64,000 nt of DNA from Candidatus Flexifilum breve (GTDB lineage: Bacteria > Chloroflexota > Anaerolineae > Aggregatilineales > Phototrophicaceae): contig JADKGC010000003.1 in NCBI GenBank assembly GCA_016717205.1, positions 620,001 through 684,000 of the forward strand, in the 5' to 3' direction. Within the stretch, counting starts at the first letter, position 1; every line of letters starts with the position of its first letter. Under the pieces are notes generated by a model that was not told the DNA's origin, searched no databases, and saw only the letters and a list, made by a program, of their open reading frames with translations. Of the stretch, positions 17,494 to 25,793 are shown one piece after another. Both the position numbers and the translations under genes were made by a program.

Positions 17494-18185
17494 CAGGCCC
17501 TCCTGTCTTTGTCGACGACCAGCGTCATCCGAAACAAGGGATGCAGATGGACGCGGGCGTGGGGCAGCCCGGCTTGCCGTGCAAGATCGCGCAGTTCCGC
17601 GGGCGTGTAACCGCGGCGCACGGAGACATCGGCGTCGTAGCGGGTGATCGCGCTGCGGGCGAAGATCGGCTGCACCAGCTTGAAGCCAACGAGCGGCAGC
17701 ACGCCGCGCACCAGATCGGTCATGATCAGGCCGTGGCGCGCGCGGGCGTAACAGTCGCGCAGCAGCGTAATAACTTGCTCGGGGGAGAAGTGGTGCAGAA
17801 ACAGCGACGAGAGGAAATAATCGACATGACCCGGCGCGAACGGCAGGTGCAGCGCATCGGCCTGCAGCAGATACACGCCATCGGCGGGTTGCTGGCGAGC
17901 GAAGTCGAGGTTACGCGTCGAGAAGTCGACCGCATAGCATTCGCAGCCCCCTCGGGCGCAGATCAGGCGCGGCAGCGCGGCGGAACCCGTGCCCAGATCA
18001 ACCAGCCGAATTGGCGCTTGGGTGCTCTGCAAACGGCGTAAACGCGGATAGAGATGAGCGGTGAGCGCGCTCACACCGCCGAGGTAGCGATTAATCCGTT
18101 CCAGATCGCGCAGGGAAGCGTGCGCTTCCGCCAGTGTACCCGCGCCGAGGTCAAGGAGTTCCGGCTGATCCAGTCGCCGCATCAT
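17493..18185 (-). CDS. SAM-dependent methyltransferase of the type III PKS operon
   Basis: A 230-residue class I methyltransferase with motif I VDLGTGSAALPRLI, AVDFSTRN at motif II, and FAPGHVDYFLSSLFLHHF downstream. The SSLFLHHF wording is typical of methyltransferases found beside type III polyketide synthases. It is the first gene of the operon and overlaps the oxidoreductase start by one base. The likely role is O- (or C-) methylation of the phenolic product; the acceptor atom is inferred from context only. About 300 bp separate it from the divergent sugar-transport operon. Confidence 0.85.
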   Translation of the reverse strand: MMRRLDQPELLDLGAGTLAEAHASLRDLERINRYLGGVSALTAHLYPRLRRLQSTQAPIRLVDLGTGSAALPRLICARGGCECYAVDFSTRNLDFARQQPADGVYLLQADALHLPFAPGHVDYFLSSLFLHHFSPEQVITLLRDCYARARHGLIMTDLVRGVLPLVGFKLVQPIFARSAITRYDADVSVRRGYTPAELRDLARQAGLPHARVHLHPLFRMTLVVDKDRRA

Positions 18186-18334
18186 CGCATCTGACTTTCG
18201 TCTACAGGGTCAACCCACCCTTGCGGCAGTTTGCGCTCTCAATACCTTACTTTTAACATTAAATCAACCGAAGTGAAGCTCTCGCTGAGTGAAACATGAA
18301 TATTTCGATAAGGGGCGGGTGGGGTAAAATTGGT

Positions 18335-18364
18335 TCGACACTGGCCGTGATTGTTGTTACAATC
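18335..18364 (+). promoter_or_regulatory. Sigma-70-type promoter with overlapping inverted repeat before the sugar ABC operon
   Basis: TCGACA (18335-18340) and TACAAT (18358-18363) are separated by exactly 17 bases; each matches the consensus at five of six positions. The inverted repeat GATTGT-TGTT-ACAATC (18349-18364) lies across the -10 box, the position expected for a repressor operator. The transport gene starts at 18482. This is the best promoter match seen in the window; repression by a sugar-responsive regulator is inference, and no regulator gene is adjacent. Confidence 0.65.
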
Positions 18365-18481
18365 TAACGTGGTACCGATTGAAAGCGAACGGAGGTGAAG
18401 CGAAAGCAACTGATGAAGGTCAGTCTGTGCGTGTTTGTGTTTCAAATTATCTATTACTACAAGCGAAGGGACACGATCCTG

Positions 18482-19747
18482 ATGAAGAAATTGGCTATGC
18501 TCTCACTTTTGCTGCTCGTGCTGGTCGGAGCCTTCTCCGTCGCCGCGCAGGACGCCGTCACCCTCACCATTGAAAGCTGGCGCAACGACGATTTGGCAAT
18601 CTGGGAAGATGTCATTATCCCCGCGTTTGAAGCACAGCACCCGGAGATCAATGTTGTCTTCTCGCCCACCGCGCCGACCGAATACAACGCCGCGCTGAAC
18701 ACCAAGCTGGAAGCCGGCACCGCGGGCGACCTGATCACCTGCCGTCCGTTTGATGCTTCGCTCCAACTGTTCGTTGACGGGCACCTGTCCTCGCTCAACG
18801 ACCTGCCCGGCATGGAAAACTTCAGCGATGTCGCCAAGAGCGCCTGGATCACCGATGATGGCTCGGACGCGTTCTGCGTGCCGATGGCCTCGGTCATTCA
18901 CGGCTTCCTGTACAACGCCAGCATCTTCGAAGAACTCGGCCTGAGCGAACCGGCGACCGAAGAAGAATTCCTCGCCCTGCTCCAGACGGTCAAGGACAGC
19001 GGCAGCTACGAACCGCTGGCGATGGGCACCGCTGACCAGTGGGAAAGCGCCACGATGGGCTTCCAGAACATCGGCCCGAACTACTGGGGTGGTGAAGCAG
19101 GCCGCCTCGGCTTGATCGACGGCACGGCCAAGTACAACGAAGGTGGCTTCCTCGCCGCGTTTGAAGCCCTGTCGCGCTGGACGCCCTTCATGGCGGACGG
19201 CTATCAGGCACTGACCTATGCCGACGCGCAGAACCTGTTCATGTTCGGGCAGGCCGCGGTCTACCCGGCTGGCTCGTGGGACATCGGCTACTTCGAAAAT
19301 TCCGGCATCGACTTTGAACTCGGCGCGTTCGCCCCGCCGCCGCCCGCCGGCGCGGACACCTGCTACATCAGCGATCACACCGACATCGCCATGGGTATGA
19401 ACAGCGCCAGCCCGAACGCCGACGCCGCGCGCACGTTCCTCGAATGGATGACCTCGCAGGAATTCGCAGAACTGTACACCAACCAGCTCCCCGGCTTCTT
19501 CACGCTGTCGAACCACGAGATCAGCGTCGAAGACCCGGTCGCGGGTGAATTCCTGAGCTGGCGCGGTCAGTGTGAAACGACGATCCGCTCGTCCTACCAG
19601 ATTCTGTCGCGCGGTGAGCCGAACAACGAAACCGACCTGTGGACGCAGAGCGCCCAGCTTCTGAACGGCGCCGTGACGGCGCAGGAAGCCGCCGACACGG
19701 TGCAGACTGGTCTGGAACAGTGGTACGCGCCGCAGCAGGGGTCGTAA
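18482..19747 (+). CDS. Sugar ABC transporter substrate-binding protein
   Basis: Extracytoplasmic solute-binding protein (family 1, MalE/UgpB-like) of 421 residues. It has a signal peptide (MKKLAMLSLLLLVLVGAFSV, then AAQ), ITIESWRNDD-like start of the mature domain and a typical TNKLEAGTAGDL-type stretch. Trp/Tyr-rich binding-cleft segments follow. A longer frame from 18395 has no signal sequence at its N-terminus; the ATG at 18482 starts the classic signal peptide. No lipobox Cys was seen, so it may be free or anchored another way. It captures a mono- or oligosaccharide for the two downstream permeases. Confidence 0.92.
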   Translation: MKKLAMLSLLLLVLVGAFSVAAQDAVTLTIESWRNDDLAIWEDVIIPAFEAQHPEINVVFSPTAPTEYNAALNTKLEAGTAGDLITCRPFDASLQLFVDGHLSSLNDLPGMENFSDVAKSAWITDDGSDAFCVPMASVIHGFLYNASIFEELGLSEPATEEEFLALLQTVKDSGSYEPLAMGTADQWESATMGFQNIGPNYWGGEAGRLGLIDGTAKYNEGGFLAAFEALSRWTPFMADGYQALTYADAQNLFMFGQAAVYPAGSWDIGYFENSGIDFELGAFAPPPPAGADTCYISDHTDIAMGMNSASPNADAARTFLEWMTSQEFAELYTNQLPGFFTLSNHEISVEDPVAGEFLSWRGQCETTIRSSYQILSRGEPNNETDLWTQSAQLLNGAVTAQEAADTVQTGLEQWYAPQQGS

Positions 19748-19786
19748 GTCTCCCGGCACGGTCAGCAACCATCATCTGAGTTACAC

Positions 19787-19816
19787 GGCAGGGGCGCAGC
19801 ATGCTGCGCCCCTGCC
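19787..19816 (+). terminator. 30-bp perfect palindrome between binding-protein and permease genes
   Basis: GGCAGGGGCGCAGCA followed by its exact reverse complement with no spacer, 40 bp after the binding-protein stop. Hairpins at this place in ABC operons commonly protect the binding-protein message or reduce read-through so the binding protein exceeds the permeases. There is no T-run, so partial termination or RNA stabilisation fits better than full termination. Confidence 0.65.
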
Positions 19817-19848
19817 CATAGAGCCACTGTTCTGGCGTAAAGGACTCG

Positions 19849-20829
19849 GTGTGCAGTATGGTACGTGAAAAAACACGCTCCCTCTCCCAAAGCACAACGC
19901 CCCAGAAAAGCAAAAAACCTTTTCCGGTCCATATTCTGGTGTTTCTCGCCCCGGCGGTGATCATCTACACGGCGTTCATGATCATTCCCCTGCTCGGCTC
20001 GCTCGGTCTCGGCTTCTTCACGCAGAACGAGACTGGCTCAGTCGTATTTGCCGGGCTAGACAACTACATCCGCCTGCTGACCGATCCACTGTGGTCGCCG
20101 CGGTTGTGGGGCGCGCTGCGCAATAATGTTATTTTCTTCATCGTACACATGTGTGTGCAAAACCCGATCGGCCTGTTCCTCGCCGCACTGATCAGCTCGC
20201 AGTTGATCGGCAGCCGCGCCGCGACCATTTACCGCTCGCTGATCTTCACGCCGACCGTGCTCTCAGTGGTGCTGGTCGGCTTCATCTGGCGCTTGATCCT
20301 CAGCCCCGTGTGGGGCGTCGCTGACGATTTATTGGCGGCGGTTGGCATCCAGAGTCAGCCGTGGCTCGGGCTCGAAACGACGGCGCTGCCCGTGCTCTCG
20401 CTGATTTCGGTATGGCAGTGGGTGGGGATTCCAATGATGCTATTCCTCGCCGCGCTCATGGGCATCCCTGACGAAATCGTCGAGGCCGCGCGCGTCGATG
20501 GCGCGACCGCGTGGAGCGTGTTCTGGCGCATCAAGTTCCCGCTGATATTGCCGACGGTCGGCATCGTCGGCGTGCTGACGTTCGTCGGCAACTTCAACGC
20601 CTTTGACCTGATCTACACCACGCAGACCGCGCTGGCCGGGCCAAACTTCTCGACGGACATCCTCGGGACACTGTTCTACCGTACGTTCTTCGGCTTCCAG
20701 CTCCAGCTCGGCAACGACTACATGGGCGCGGCAGTCGCGGGCGTGATGTTCGTGATCATCGCGGCGGGTGTGCTGGCCTATCTGTTCGGCTGGCAGCGCC
20801 GCATCCTCAAAATGGACATTCAGCTATGA
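19849..20829 (+). CDS. Sugar ABC transporter permease (MalF/UgpA type)
   Basis: Inner-membrane permease of about 326 residues with six hydrophobic segments and the EAA loop EAARVDGA...FWRIKFPLILP near the C-terminal third, which contacts the ATPase. Start choice is open. GTG at 19849 is four bases from AAAGGA (19839-19844), while ATG at 19858 is 13 bases away but begins the usual short cytoplasmic tail. It is the second gene of the operon. The ATPase component is not encoded here, so a shared MsmK/MalK-type ATPase elsewhere is expected. Confidence 0.92.
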   Translation: MCSMVREKTRSLSQSTTPQKSKKPFPVHILVFLAPAVIIYTAFMIIPLLGSLGLGFFTQNETGSVVFAGLDNYIRLLTDPLWSPRLWGALRNNVIFFIVHMCVQNPIGLFLAALISSQLIGSRAATIYRSLIFTPTVLSVVLVGFIWRLILSPVWGVADDLLAAVGIQSQPWLGLETTALPVLSLISVWQWVGIPMMLFLAALMGIPDEIVEAARVDGATAWSVFWRIKFPLILPTVGIVGVLTFVGNFNAFDLIYTTQTALAGPNFSTDILGTLFYRTFFGFQLQLGNDYMGAAVAGVMFVIIAAGVLAYLFGWQRRILKMDIQL

Positions 20830-20851
20830 CGACGTTGACGGGCAAACAATC

Positions 20852-21673
20852 ATGAGATGGCTGCAAAAATTAGGCGTCCACGCGGCGCTCATCCTGTACA
20901 CGCTGGTCGCCATCTCCCCGGTCTTGTTGATCGTCATGAACTCGTTCAAAAACCGCCGGGCGATCTTCCAGAGTCCGCTCAGCTTCCCGACGCAGGAAAC
21001 GTTCGATCTGGTCGGCTATGAGACGGTGTTCGACCGCTCGGCCTTTCACCTGTACTTCGGCAACAGCCTGATCGTGACAATCGTCTCGCTACTGCTGATT
21101 CTGCTGGCCGGGTCGATGGCGGCGTACGCGCTCGCCGAATACCGTTTCAAGGGCAATGCATTCCTCGGCCTATACATGGCCGTCGGCATCATGATCCCGA
21201 TCCGGTTGGGGACGGTCGTGCTGCTCAAAATGCTGGTGGCGCTCAGCCCACCCTCGCCGCTGATCAGTCTGGTGCTGATCTATACGGCGTCGGGCTTGCC
21301 CTTGGCGGTGTTCGTGCTTTCGCAGTTCATGCGCCAAGTGCCCAAAGAACTTAAAGACGCGGCGCGGGTCGACGGAGCGAGTGAGTACCGCATCTACTGG
21401 ATGACGCTGCCGCTCGTGCGTCCCGCCATCGGCACGGTGATGGTCATCAACATGATTCCAATCTGGAACGATCTGTGGTTTCCGCTGCTGCTCGCCTCCG
21501 CGCCCGAATCGCGCACGGTGATCCTCGGCGCGCAGATCTTCCTTGGCCAGTTCGTCAGCGACTGGAACGCGGTCTTGTCGTCGCTCACGCTGTCCATGCT
21601 GCCGGTGATCGTGCTGTACTTCATCTTCTCGCGGCAGTTGATCCGCGGGTTGACGGCGGGCGCGGTGAAGTAG
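20852..21673 (+). CDS. Sugar ABC transporter permease (MalG/LacG type)
   Basis: Second permease subunit, 273 residues from the ATG at 20852, with a first segment VHAALILYTLVAISPVLLIV, five further hydrophobic segments and an EAA-type loop DAARVDGA...YWMTLPLVRPA. A longer frame begins at 20768 inside the preceding gene but lacks a permease-like N-terminus. The gap to the upstream permease is 22 bp. It forms the membrane heterodimer with the upstream permease for import of the sugar caught by the binding protein. Confidence 0.92.
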   Translation: MRWLQKLGVHAALILYTLVAISPVLLIVMNSFKNRRAIFQSPLSFPTQETFDLVGYETVFDRSAFHLYFGNSLIVTIVSLLLILLAGSMAAYALAEYRFKGNAFLGLYMAVGIMIPIRLGTVVLLKMLVALSPPSPLISLVLIYTASGLPLAVFVLSQFMRQVPKELKDAARVDGASEYRIYWMTLPLVRPAIGTVMVINMIPIWNDLWFPLLLASAPESRTVILGAQIFLGQFVSDWNAVLSSLTLSMLPVIVLYFIFSRQLIRGLTAGAVK

Positions 21674-21766
21674 AAGCGAGTTCACAATGAACAGTGATCA
21701 GTTGACAGTCAAAATGCTGGAATAGGCGTTTGGTAGGGACGCGATTCATTACATCCGCGTCTTATC

Positions 21767-21846
21767 AACCTCACCCTGCTTGCTGCGCAAGCCGTCCCTC
21801 TCCCTATGGAGAGGGGCAGTTGAGCGAAGCGAAACGGGGTGAGGTT
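21767..21846. repeat. Dispersed palindromic repeat, AACCTCACCC...GGGTGAGGTT
   Basis: Outer 10-bp arms AACCTCACCC (21767-21776) and GGGTGAGGTT (21837-21846) enclose an inner CCTCTCC-CTAT-GGAGAGG hairpin and the text GTTGAGCGAAGCGAAACGGG. The same blocks, in similar order or reversed, occur at 23960 and 29589 and shorter at 1767. It lies between the permease and the first Gfo/Idh gene. It may be a mobile miniature element or an extragenic palindrome; no coding potential is seen. Confidence 0.75.
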
Positions 21847-21922
21847 AGGCACATTGCTGATTCTGAATCGACTTCATGACTCTTCCTCGGCACGATGGGA
21901 CGCAAAAAAGGAGACTTATTGC

Positions 21923-22930
21923 ATGGTCAAAGTAGGTTTAGTTGGCGCTGGCTTGATGGGCTCGACGCACGCTGCCGGGTGGGCGCAGACCCCGGCGACG
22001 CTGGCGGGCTTTTACGCGCTGAACCGGGCGCAGGCCGAAGCACAGGCCGCGCTCTACGGCTGTCAGGTCTATGACAGCCTTGACGCACTGCTCAATGATG
22101 TCGACATCGTCGACGTGTGCTCGCCGACGGACTATCACTACGAGCACGTTATGGCGGCGGCCAACGCGGGCAAACACATCATCTGCGAAAAGCCCATCGC
22201 GCTGACGAATGCCCATGCGCGGGAAATGGTCGCGGCCTGCAAGGCACGCAGCACACACTTTCTGATAGCGCATGTGGTGCGCTTCTTCCCCGAATATGAG
22301 CTCGCGAAAACGACCGTCGCGCGCGGCGACATCGGCGACCCGGCGGTCGTGCGCCTGACGCGCTGCAGCGCCGTCCCCAAGTGGACGACCGTCGAAGGGG
22401 CAACCAACTGGTTTCTCGACCCGGCCAAGTCGGGCGGCATGATGGTCGACCTGATGATCCACGATTTTGACTATGCGCGGTGGATCGCCGGGGATGTGGT
22501 CAGCGTGTATGCCCGGAGCGCCCGCGGACAAAATCCGGATGCAGCCGGCGACTACGGCATCGCCATTCTGACGCATGCCAGTGGCGCGATCTCGAACGTC
22601 GAGGGCGGCTGGTGTTACCCGCAGGGCATGTTCCGCACGGCGCTGGAAATCGCGGGCAGCGCGGGCGTAATCGAACAGCCGGTAGGCAGCGCTACGGCGG
22701 TCAACCTGTATCTCCATCAGACCGACGACACGGCGTCCGTGCCCGTGCCACGCAGTCCGCTCGCCGAAAGCCCGTATGTCACCGAGATCAAACACTTCTA
22801 CGACGTGATCGTCAACGGGGCGACCCCGCGCGTCACGGCTGAGGACGGCTTGCGCGCGCTGGAAATCGCGCTGGCGGCCGTCGAGTCGGCCAAGACCGGG
22901 CGTCCCGTCAAGCTGGAGAGTGCCTCATGA
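21923..22930 (+). CDS. Gfo/Idh/MocA family oxidoreductase
   Basis: NAD(P)-dependent sugar or inositol dehydrogenase of about 335 residues. The Rossmann motif VGLVGAGLMGSTHAAGW is at the N-terminus, then ICEKPIALT with the conserved EKP, and GGMMVDLMIHDFDYARW with the catalytic-type D-x-x-x-H-D. The ATG at 21923 has AAAGGAG nine to ten bases upstream; the longer frame from 21839 is through a repeat. It lies downstream of the sugar ABC transporter and overlaps the next paralogue by four bases (ATGA), so both probably process the imported sugar. Confidence 0.92.
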   Translation: MVKVGLVGAGLMGSTHAAGWAQTPATLAGFYALNRAQAEAQAALYGCQVYDSLDALLNDVDIVDVCSPTDYHYEHVMAAANAGKHIICEKPIALTNAHAREMVAACKARSTHFLIAHVVRFFPEYELAKTTVARGDIGDPAVVRLTRCSAVPKWTTVEGATNWFLDPAKSGGMMVDLMIHDFDYARWIAGDVVSVYARSARGQNPDAAGDYGIAILTHASGAISNVEGGWCYPQGMFRTALEIAGSAGVIEQPVGSATAVNLYLHQTDDTASVPVPRSPLAESPYVTEIKHFYDVIVNGATPRVTAEDGLRALEIALAAVESAKTGRPVKLESAS

Positions 22931-23931
22931 TGCGCATCGGTTTACTGAGCTTTGCCCATATCCACGCCGAAGGCTATGTGCGCGCATTACAGGCCATGCC
23001 CGATGTCGAACTCGTCGGCGCAGCGGATGACAACATGGCGCGCGGTCAGCACTTCGCAAACGAGTTCGACATTCGCTTGTTTGACTCGTATGCTGCCTTA
23101 CTCGCCGCGGGCATTGACGGCGTGATCGTGTGCTCGGAGAACAGCCGCCACCGCGAACTGGTGGAACTGGCCGCGGCGCGGGGCGTCGCCGTGCTGTGCG
23201 AAAAACCGCTGGCGACGACCGTCGCCGATGCGCAGCGCATGGTCGACGTGTGCGCGCGGGCCAATGTCCCGCTGATGACGGCCTTCCCCATGCGCTTCAG
23301 CCCGCCCGTGATCGAGATCAAGAAGCTGATCCCGTCGCTCGGCGCGATCTACGGCATCAACAGCACCAATCAGGGCTCGCTGCCGGAATTTCATCAATCG
23401 GAAAATCTGGCGTTTCTCGGTCGGGGCTGGTTTGCCGATCCGCAGTTAGCCGGCGGTGGCGCGCTGATCGATCACACTGTGCACCTCGCCGACCTGTTCC
23501 GCTGGTTGTTCGACGCGGAAGTTGCCGAGGTCTACGCGCAGACCAACACGATCATCGGACGCGACAAAACGAGCGTCGATACGGGTGGGCTCGTCATGCT
23601 GACCTTCCGGAACGGCATGTTCGCGTCGATTGATTGCAGTTGGAGCAAGCCCGCCGCTTACCCGACGTGGGGTGGCCTCGCGCTCGATATCATCGGCACG
23701 AACGGCGTGGCGACCGCCGACGCTTTCAAGCAGCGGATCGCCGTATATGCGCACAAGCCGCGCTGGGCGTTCTGGGGATCGGATGCGAATGCCGGGATGA
23801 TCCGCGATTTCCTCGACGCCGTGCGCGACCAACGCGCCCCGACTGTCACGGGCGTTGACGGCCTGCGCGCGACGGAGATCGTCGCGGCGGCGTATCAGTC
23901 GGCCAAAACGGGGGAACCGGTCAAGATCTAG
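22927..23931 (+). CDS. Gfo/Idh/MocA family oxidoreductase (second)
   Basis: A 334-residue NAD(P)-dependent dehydrogenase starting MMRIGLLSFAHIHAEGYVRA, an N-terminus where the glycine-rich loop is atypical (LLSFAHIHAEG instead of GxGxxG), as in a known Gfo/Idh subgroup. VLCEKPLATT and GGGALIDHTVHLADLFRWL supply the conserved EKP and histidine segments. It is translationally coupled to the preceding paralogue. The pair probably performs successive or reversible oxidation/reduction of a sugar such as an inositol, but the substrate is not predictable. Confidence 0.9.
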   Translation: MMRIGLLSFAHIHAEGYVRALQAMPDVELVGAADDNMARGQHFANEFDIRLFDSYAALLAAGIDGVIVCSENSRHRELVELAAARGVAVLCEKPLATTVADAQRMVDVCARANVPLMTAFPMRFSPPVIEIKKLIPSLGAIYGINSTNQGSLPEFHQSENLAFLGRGWFADPQLAGGGALIDHTVHLADLFRWLFDAEVAEVYAQTNTIIGRDKTSVDTGGLVMLTFRNGMFASIDCSWSKPAAYPTWGGLALDIIGTNGVATADAFKQRIAVYAHKPRWAFWGSDANAGMIRDFLDAVRDQRAPTVTGVDGLRATEIVAAAYQSAKTGEPVKI

Positions 23932-23959
23932 CCGCGTCCTAACATCGTAGGGATGTTTG

Positions 23960-24010
23960 CCCCTCTCCCGATAGAGAGGGGCGGTTGAGCGCACCGAAAC
24001 AGGGGAGGTT
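23960..24010. repeat. Partial copy of the intergenic palindromic repeat
   Basis: CCCCTCTC-CCGATA-GAGAGGGG followed by CGGTTGAGCGCACCGAAACAGGGGAGGTTA. It matches the right half of the element at 21767 (GTTGAGCG...GAAAC..GG..GAGGTTA) but lacks the left AACCTCACC arm. It ends inside the stop codon region of the flavoprotein gene. Confidence 0.6.
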
Positions 24011-25367
24011 ACTTCACCGGAATCTGGAACGCGTAGCCGAAACGATTCTGCGGGTCGTACTGCGCCTTGATCGCCGTCAGCCGTTCAAACTTGGCCGCTG
24101 TGTACGCCGCGCGGATGCGGCGCTGCGCTTCCTCACCGTCGAGGAAATTCGCATACACGGCTTCAGAGCGCGCCGCGCCGAGTTCCTGCATAAACTTCGC
24201 TGTATATTGCTGGAAGAACTGGCCCGCTTCCGGCGTCGGCGCGACGCCGATCATGACCAGATTGAGCGTTTCGTCACGGTGGCTGTAGGCGTTGGCGTCC
24301 GCGCTCACGCGGCTGATCGCGCCGCCCATGTGGCGGACTTCAGCAAACACCAGCGGCGGTTGACCGCCCTGCCCCAACCCATAGCGGATGATCGTGTCAA
24401 TCGCGTCGTCGCTGAGCTCGCGCAGATACGTGCCATTCGTCGCGCTCGGCATCGGGTCGACCGGATCATTGCTGATCGCGCGCATTTCGCTGACGGGCAG
24501 CGTCTGGAACATATTCGCCATGGGGGCGCGCCACTCCAACCACGGCTGAATGTACGCCACACCCTGTTCCTCAGCGCCGACATACGCGCCGCGCACCATC
24601 AGCGCCGATTTACCGCGCAGGAATTCGGGCACCTGCGGCAGCGGCGGGAAGTTCATCAGCACAATCGAACTGGTAAATTCGTCGGGCAGCGTCTTGATCC
24701 ACTCGCGATAGAAGCGGTAGACATCCGCCGCCATCTCAATCGGATACAGCAAATTACCGCCGTACACGGTCTGCACCGGGTAGAGCTGAATCTCCATGCC
24801 CGTGACCACGCCGAACGCGCCGCCACCGCCGCGCAGCGCCCAGAACAGATCCGGGTACTCGTCTGCGCTCACGCTGAGAATGTCACCCTGCGCGTCCACG
24901 ACTTCCAAACGAACGACGCTGTCCGTCGCCAAGCCATACTTCCGCCCGAACCACCCCATCCCGCCGCCCAACGTATAGCCGACCACGCCGACGGTCGGCG
25001 AGGAACCGAACAGCGGCGTGAGGCCGTAGTTTTGCGTGTGGGCGACGACTTCACCCCACTTGAGACCCGCGCCGACCCAGGCACGCTGGAGTTCCGGATC
25101 CACGGTGATATCCTTCAGCGCCGAGGTGATGATCAACGCCGCGCCTTCATCCGCCGGACGGATCGTGCCGTGCCCGGTCGATTGTACCGCCACGCCTAAA
25201 CCTTCCGCGGCCGCCGCGCGCACCGCTTCAGAGACATCGTGCGCGGTCTGCGCCACGACAATCCACGCCGGGTGATGATTAACGCTGAGGTTCCACGCCT
25301 TGCGCGCGTCCTCATAACCTGCCGTGCCCGGTCGATACAGTGTCAATTCGCCCATGAATTGCGTCAT
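24009..25367 (-). CDS. FAD-linked oxidase, berberine bridge enzyme-like
   Basis: A 452-residue flavoprotein with an FAD_binding_4 domain (TAHDVSEAVRAAAAEGLGVA, then QSTGHG, which carries the His used for covalent FAD attachment). A BBE C-terminal segment (LKAQYDP-type: IKAQYDPQNRFGYAF) closes the protein. The second attachment site, usually a Cys, reads FGSSPTVGVVGYTLGGG, i.e. Ser, so only one covalent link is expected. It probably oxidises a sugar or alcohol with O2. A longer frame begins at 25445, but the ATG at 25367 has GGGGGA upstream. Confidence 0.88.
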   Translation of the reverse strand: MTQFMGELTLYRPGTAGYEDARKAWNLSVNHHPAWIVVAQTAHDVSEAVRAAAAEGLGVAVQSTGHGTIRPADEGAALIITSALKDITVDPELQRAWVGAGLKWGEVVAHTQNYGLTPLFGSSPTVGVVGYTLGGGMGWFGRKYGLATDSVVRLEVVDAQGDILSVSADEYPDLFWALRGGGGAFGVVTGMEIQLYPVQTVYGGNLLYPIEMAADVYRFYREWIKTLPDEFTSSIVLMNFPPLPQVPEFLRGKSALMVRGAYVGAEEQGVAYIQPWLEWRAPMANMFQTLPVSEMRAISNDPVDPMPSATNGTYLRELSDDAIDTIIRYGLGQGGQPPLVFAEVRHMGGAISRVSADANAYSHRDETLNLVMIGVAPTPEAGQFFQQYTAKFMQELGAARSEAVYANFLDGEEAQRRIRAAYTAAKFERLTAIKAQYDPQNRFGYAFQIPVK

Positions 25368-25480
25368 GGTAGTCCCCCTACCTGTGTCTGATTTCACAAA
25401 TACGGGTACATCATACGAGCGATCACTTATATGTTCATCCGCCAATGGATGGAGTTACGGGCGCGGCATTCGCCTGAGAT

Positions 25481-25738
25481 TCAGATCGGACTAGTGATCT
25501 GTTCGAGGGTAATCAAGTAGGTATAAGCTTCGGCGAAACTGCGACCGCACATCTCTTCGTTAGGGCGCAGGCGGTTACACACCTCCGGGCGTTCGGGCGT
25601 CCCAAAGATCAGGCAGCGGTTATCTTCACTGAGCTGCACACAGCGCACCCCCGCCGGTTTGCCCTCCGGCATGCCCGGAATCGGCGACGAAATCGAGAGC
25701 GCGATACAGCACGCGCCACACCCTACCCGACAATCCAT
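25481..25738 (-). CDS. YkgJ-family cysteine cluster protein
   Basis: An 85-residue protein with CRVGCGACC at the N-terminus and further Cys at CVQL, RCLIF, VCNRL and MCGRSF, matching the YkgJ-type CxxCxxCC metal-binding small proteins. Its G-M-P-x-GKPAGV-C segment is a conserved part of that family. It probably chelates iron or zinc; the biological role is unestablished. It lies between the flavoprotein and transporter genes on the same strand, with 113 and 55 bp gaps. Confidence 0.82.
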   Translation of the reverse strand: MDCRVGCGACCIALSISSPIPGMPEGKPAGVRCVQLSEDNRCLIFGTPERPEVCNRLRPNEEMCGRSFAEAYTYLITLEQITSPI

Positions 25739-25793
25739 GACTACATCCTACCTAGGCGACAAGTGACCTGCCCGAGCACGGGCAGGTCGACCA

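Noticed and set aside
18503..19768. 421-codon reverse frame opposite the sugar-binding protein gene
   Set aside because: Antisense shadow of a gene with clear signal peptide and family motifs.
23985..25199. 404-codon plus-strand frame opposite the berberine-bridge-like gene
   Set aside because: Antisense shadow; translation is Arg/His-rich without recognisable domains.
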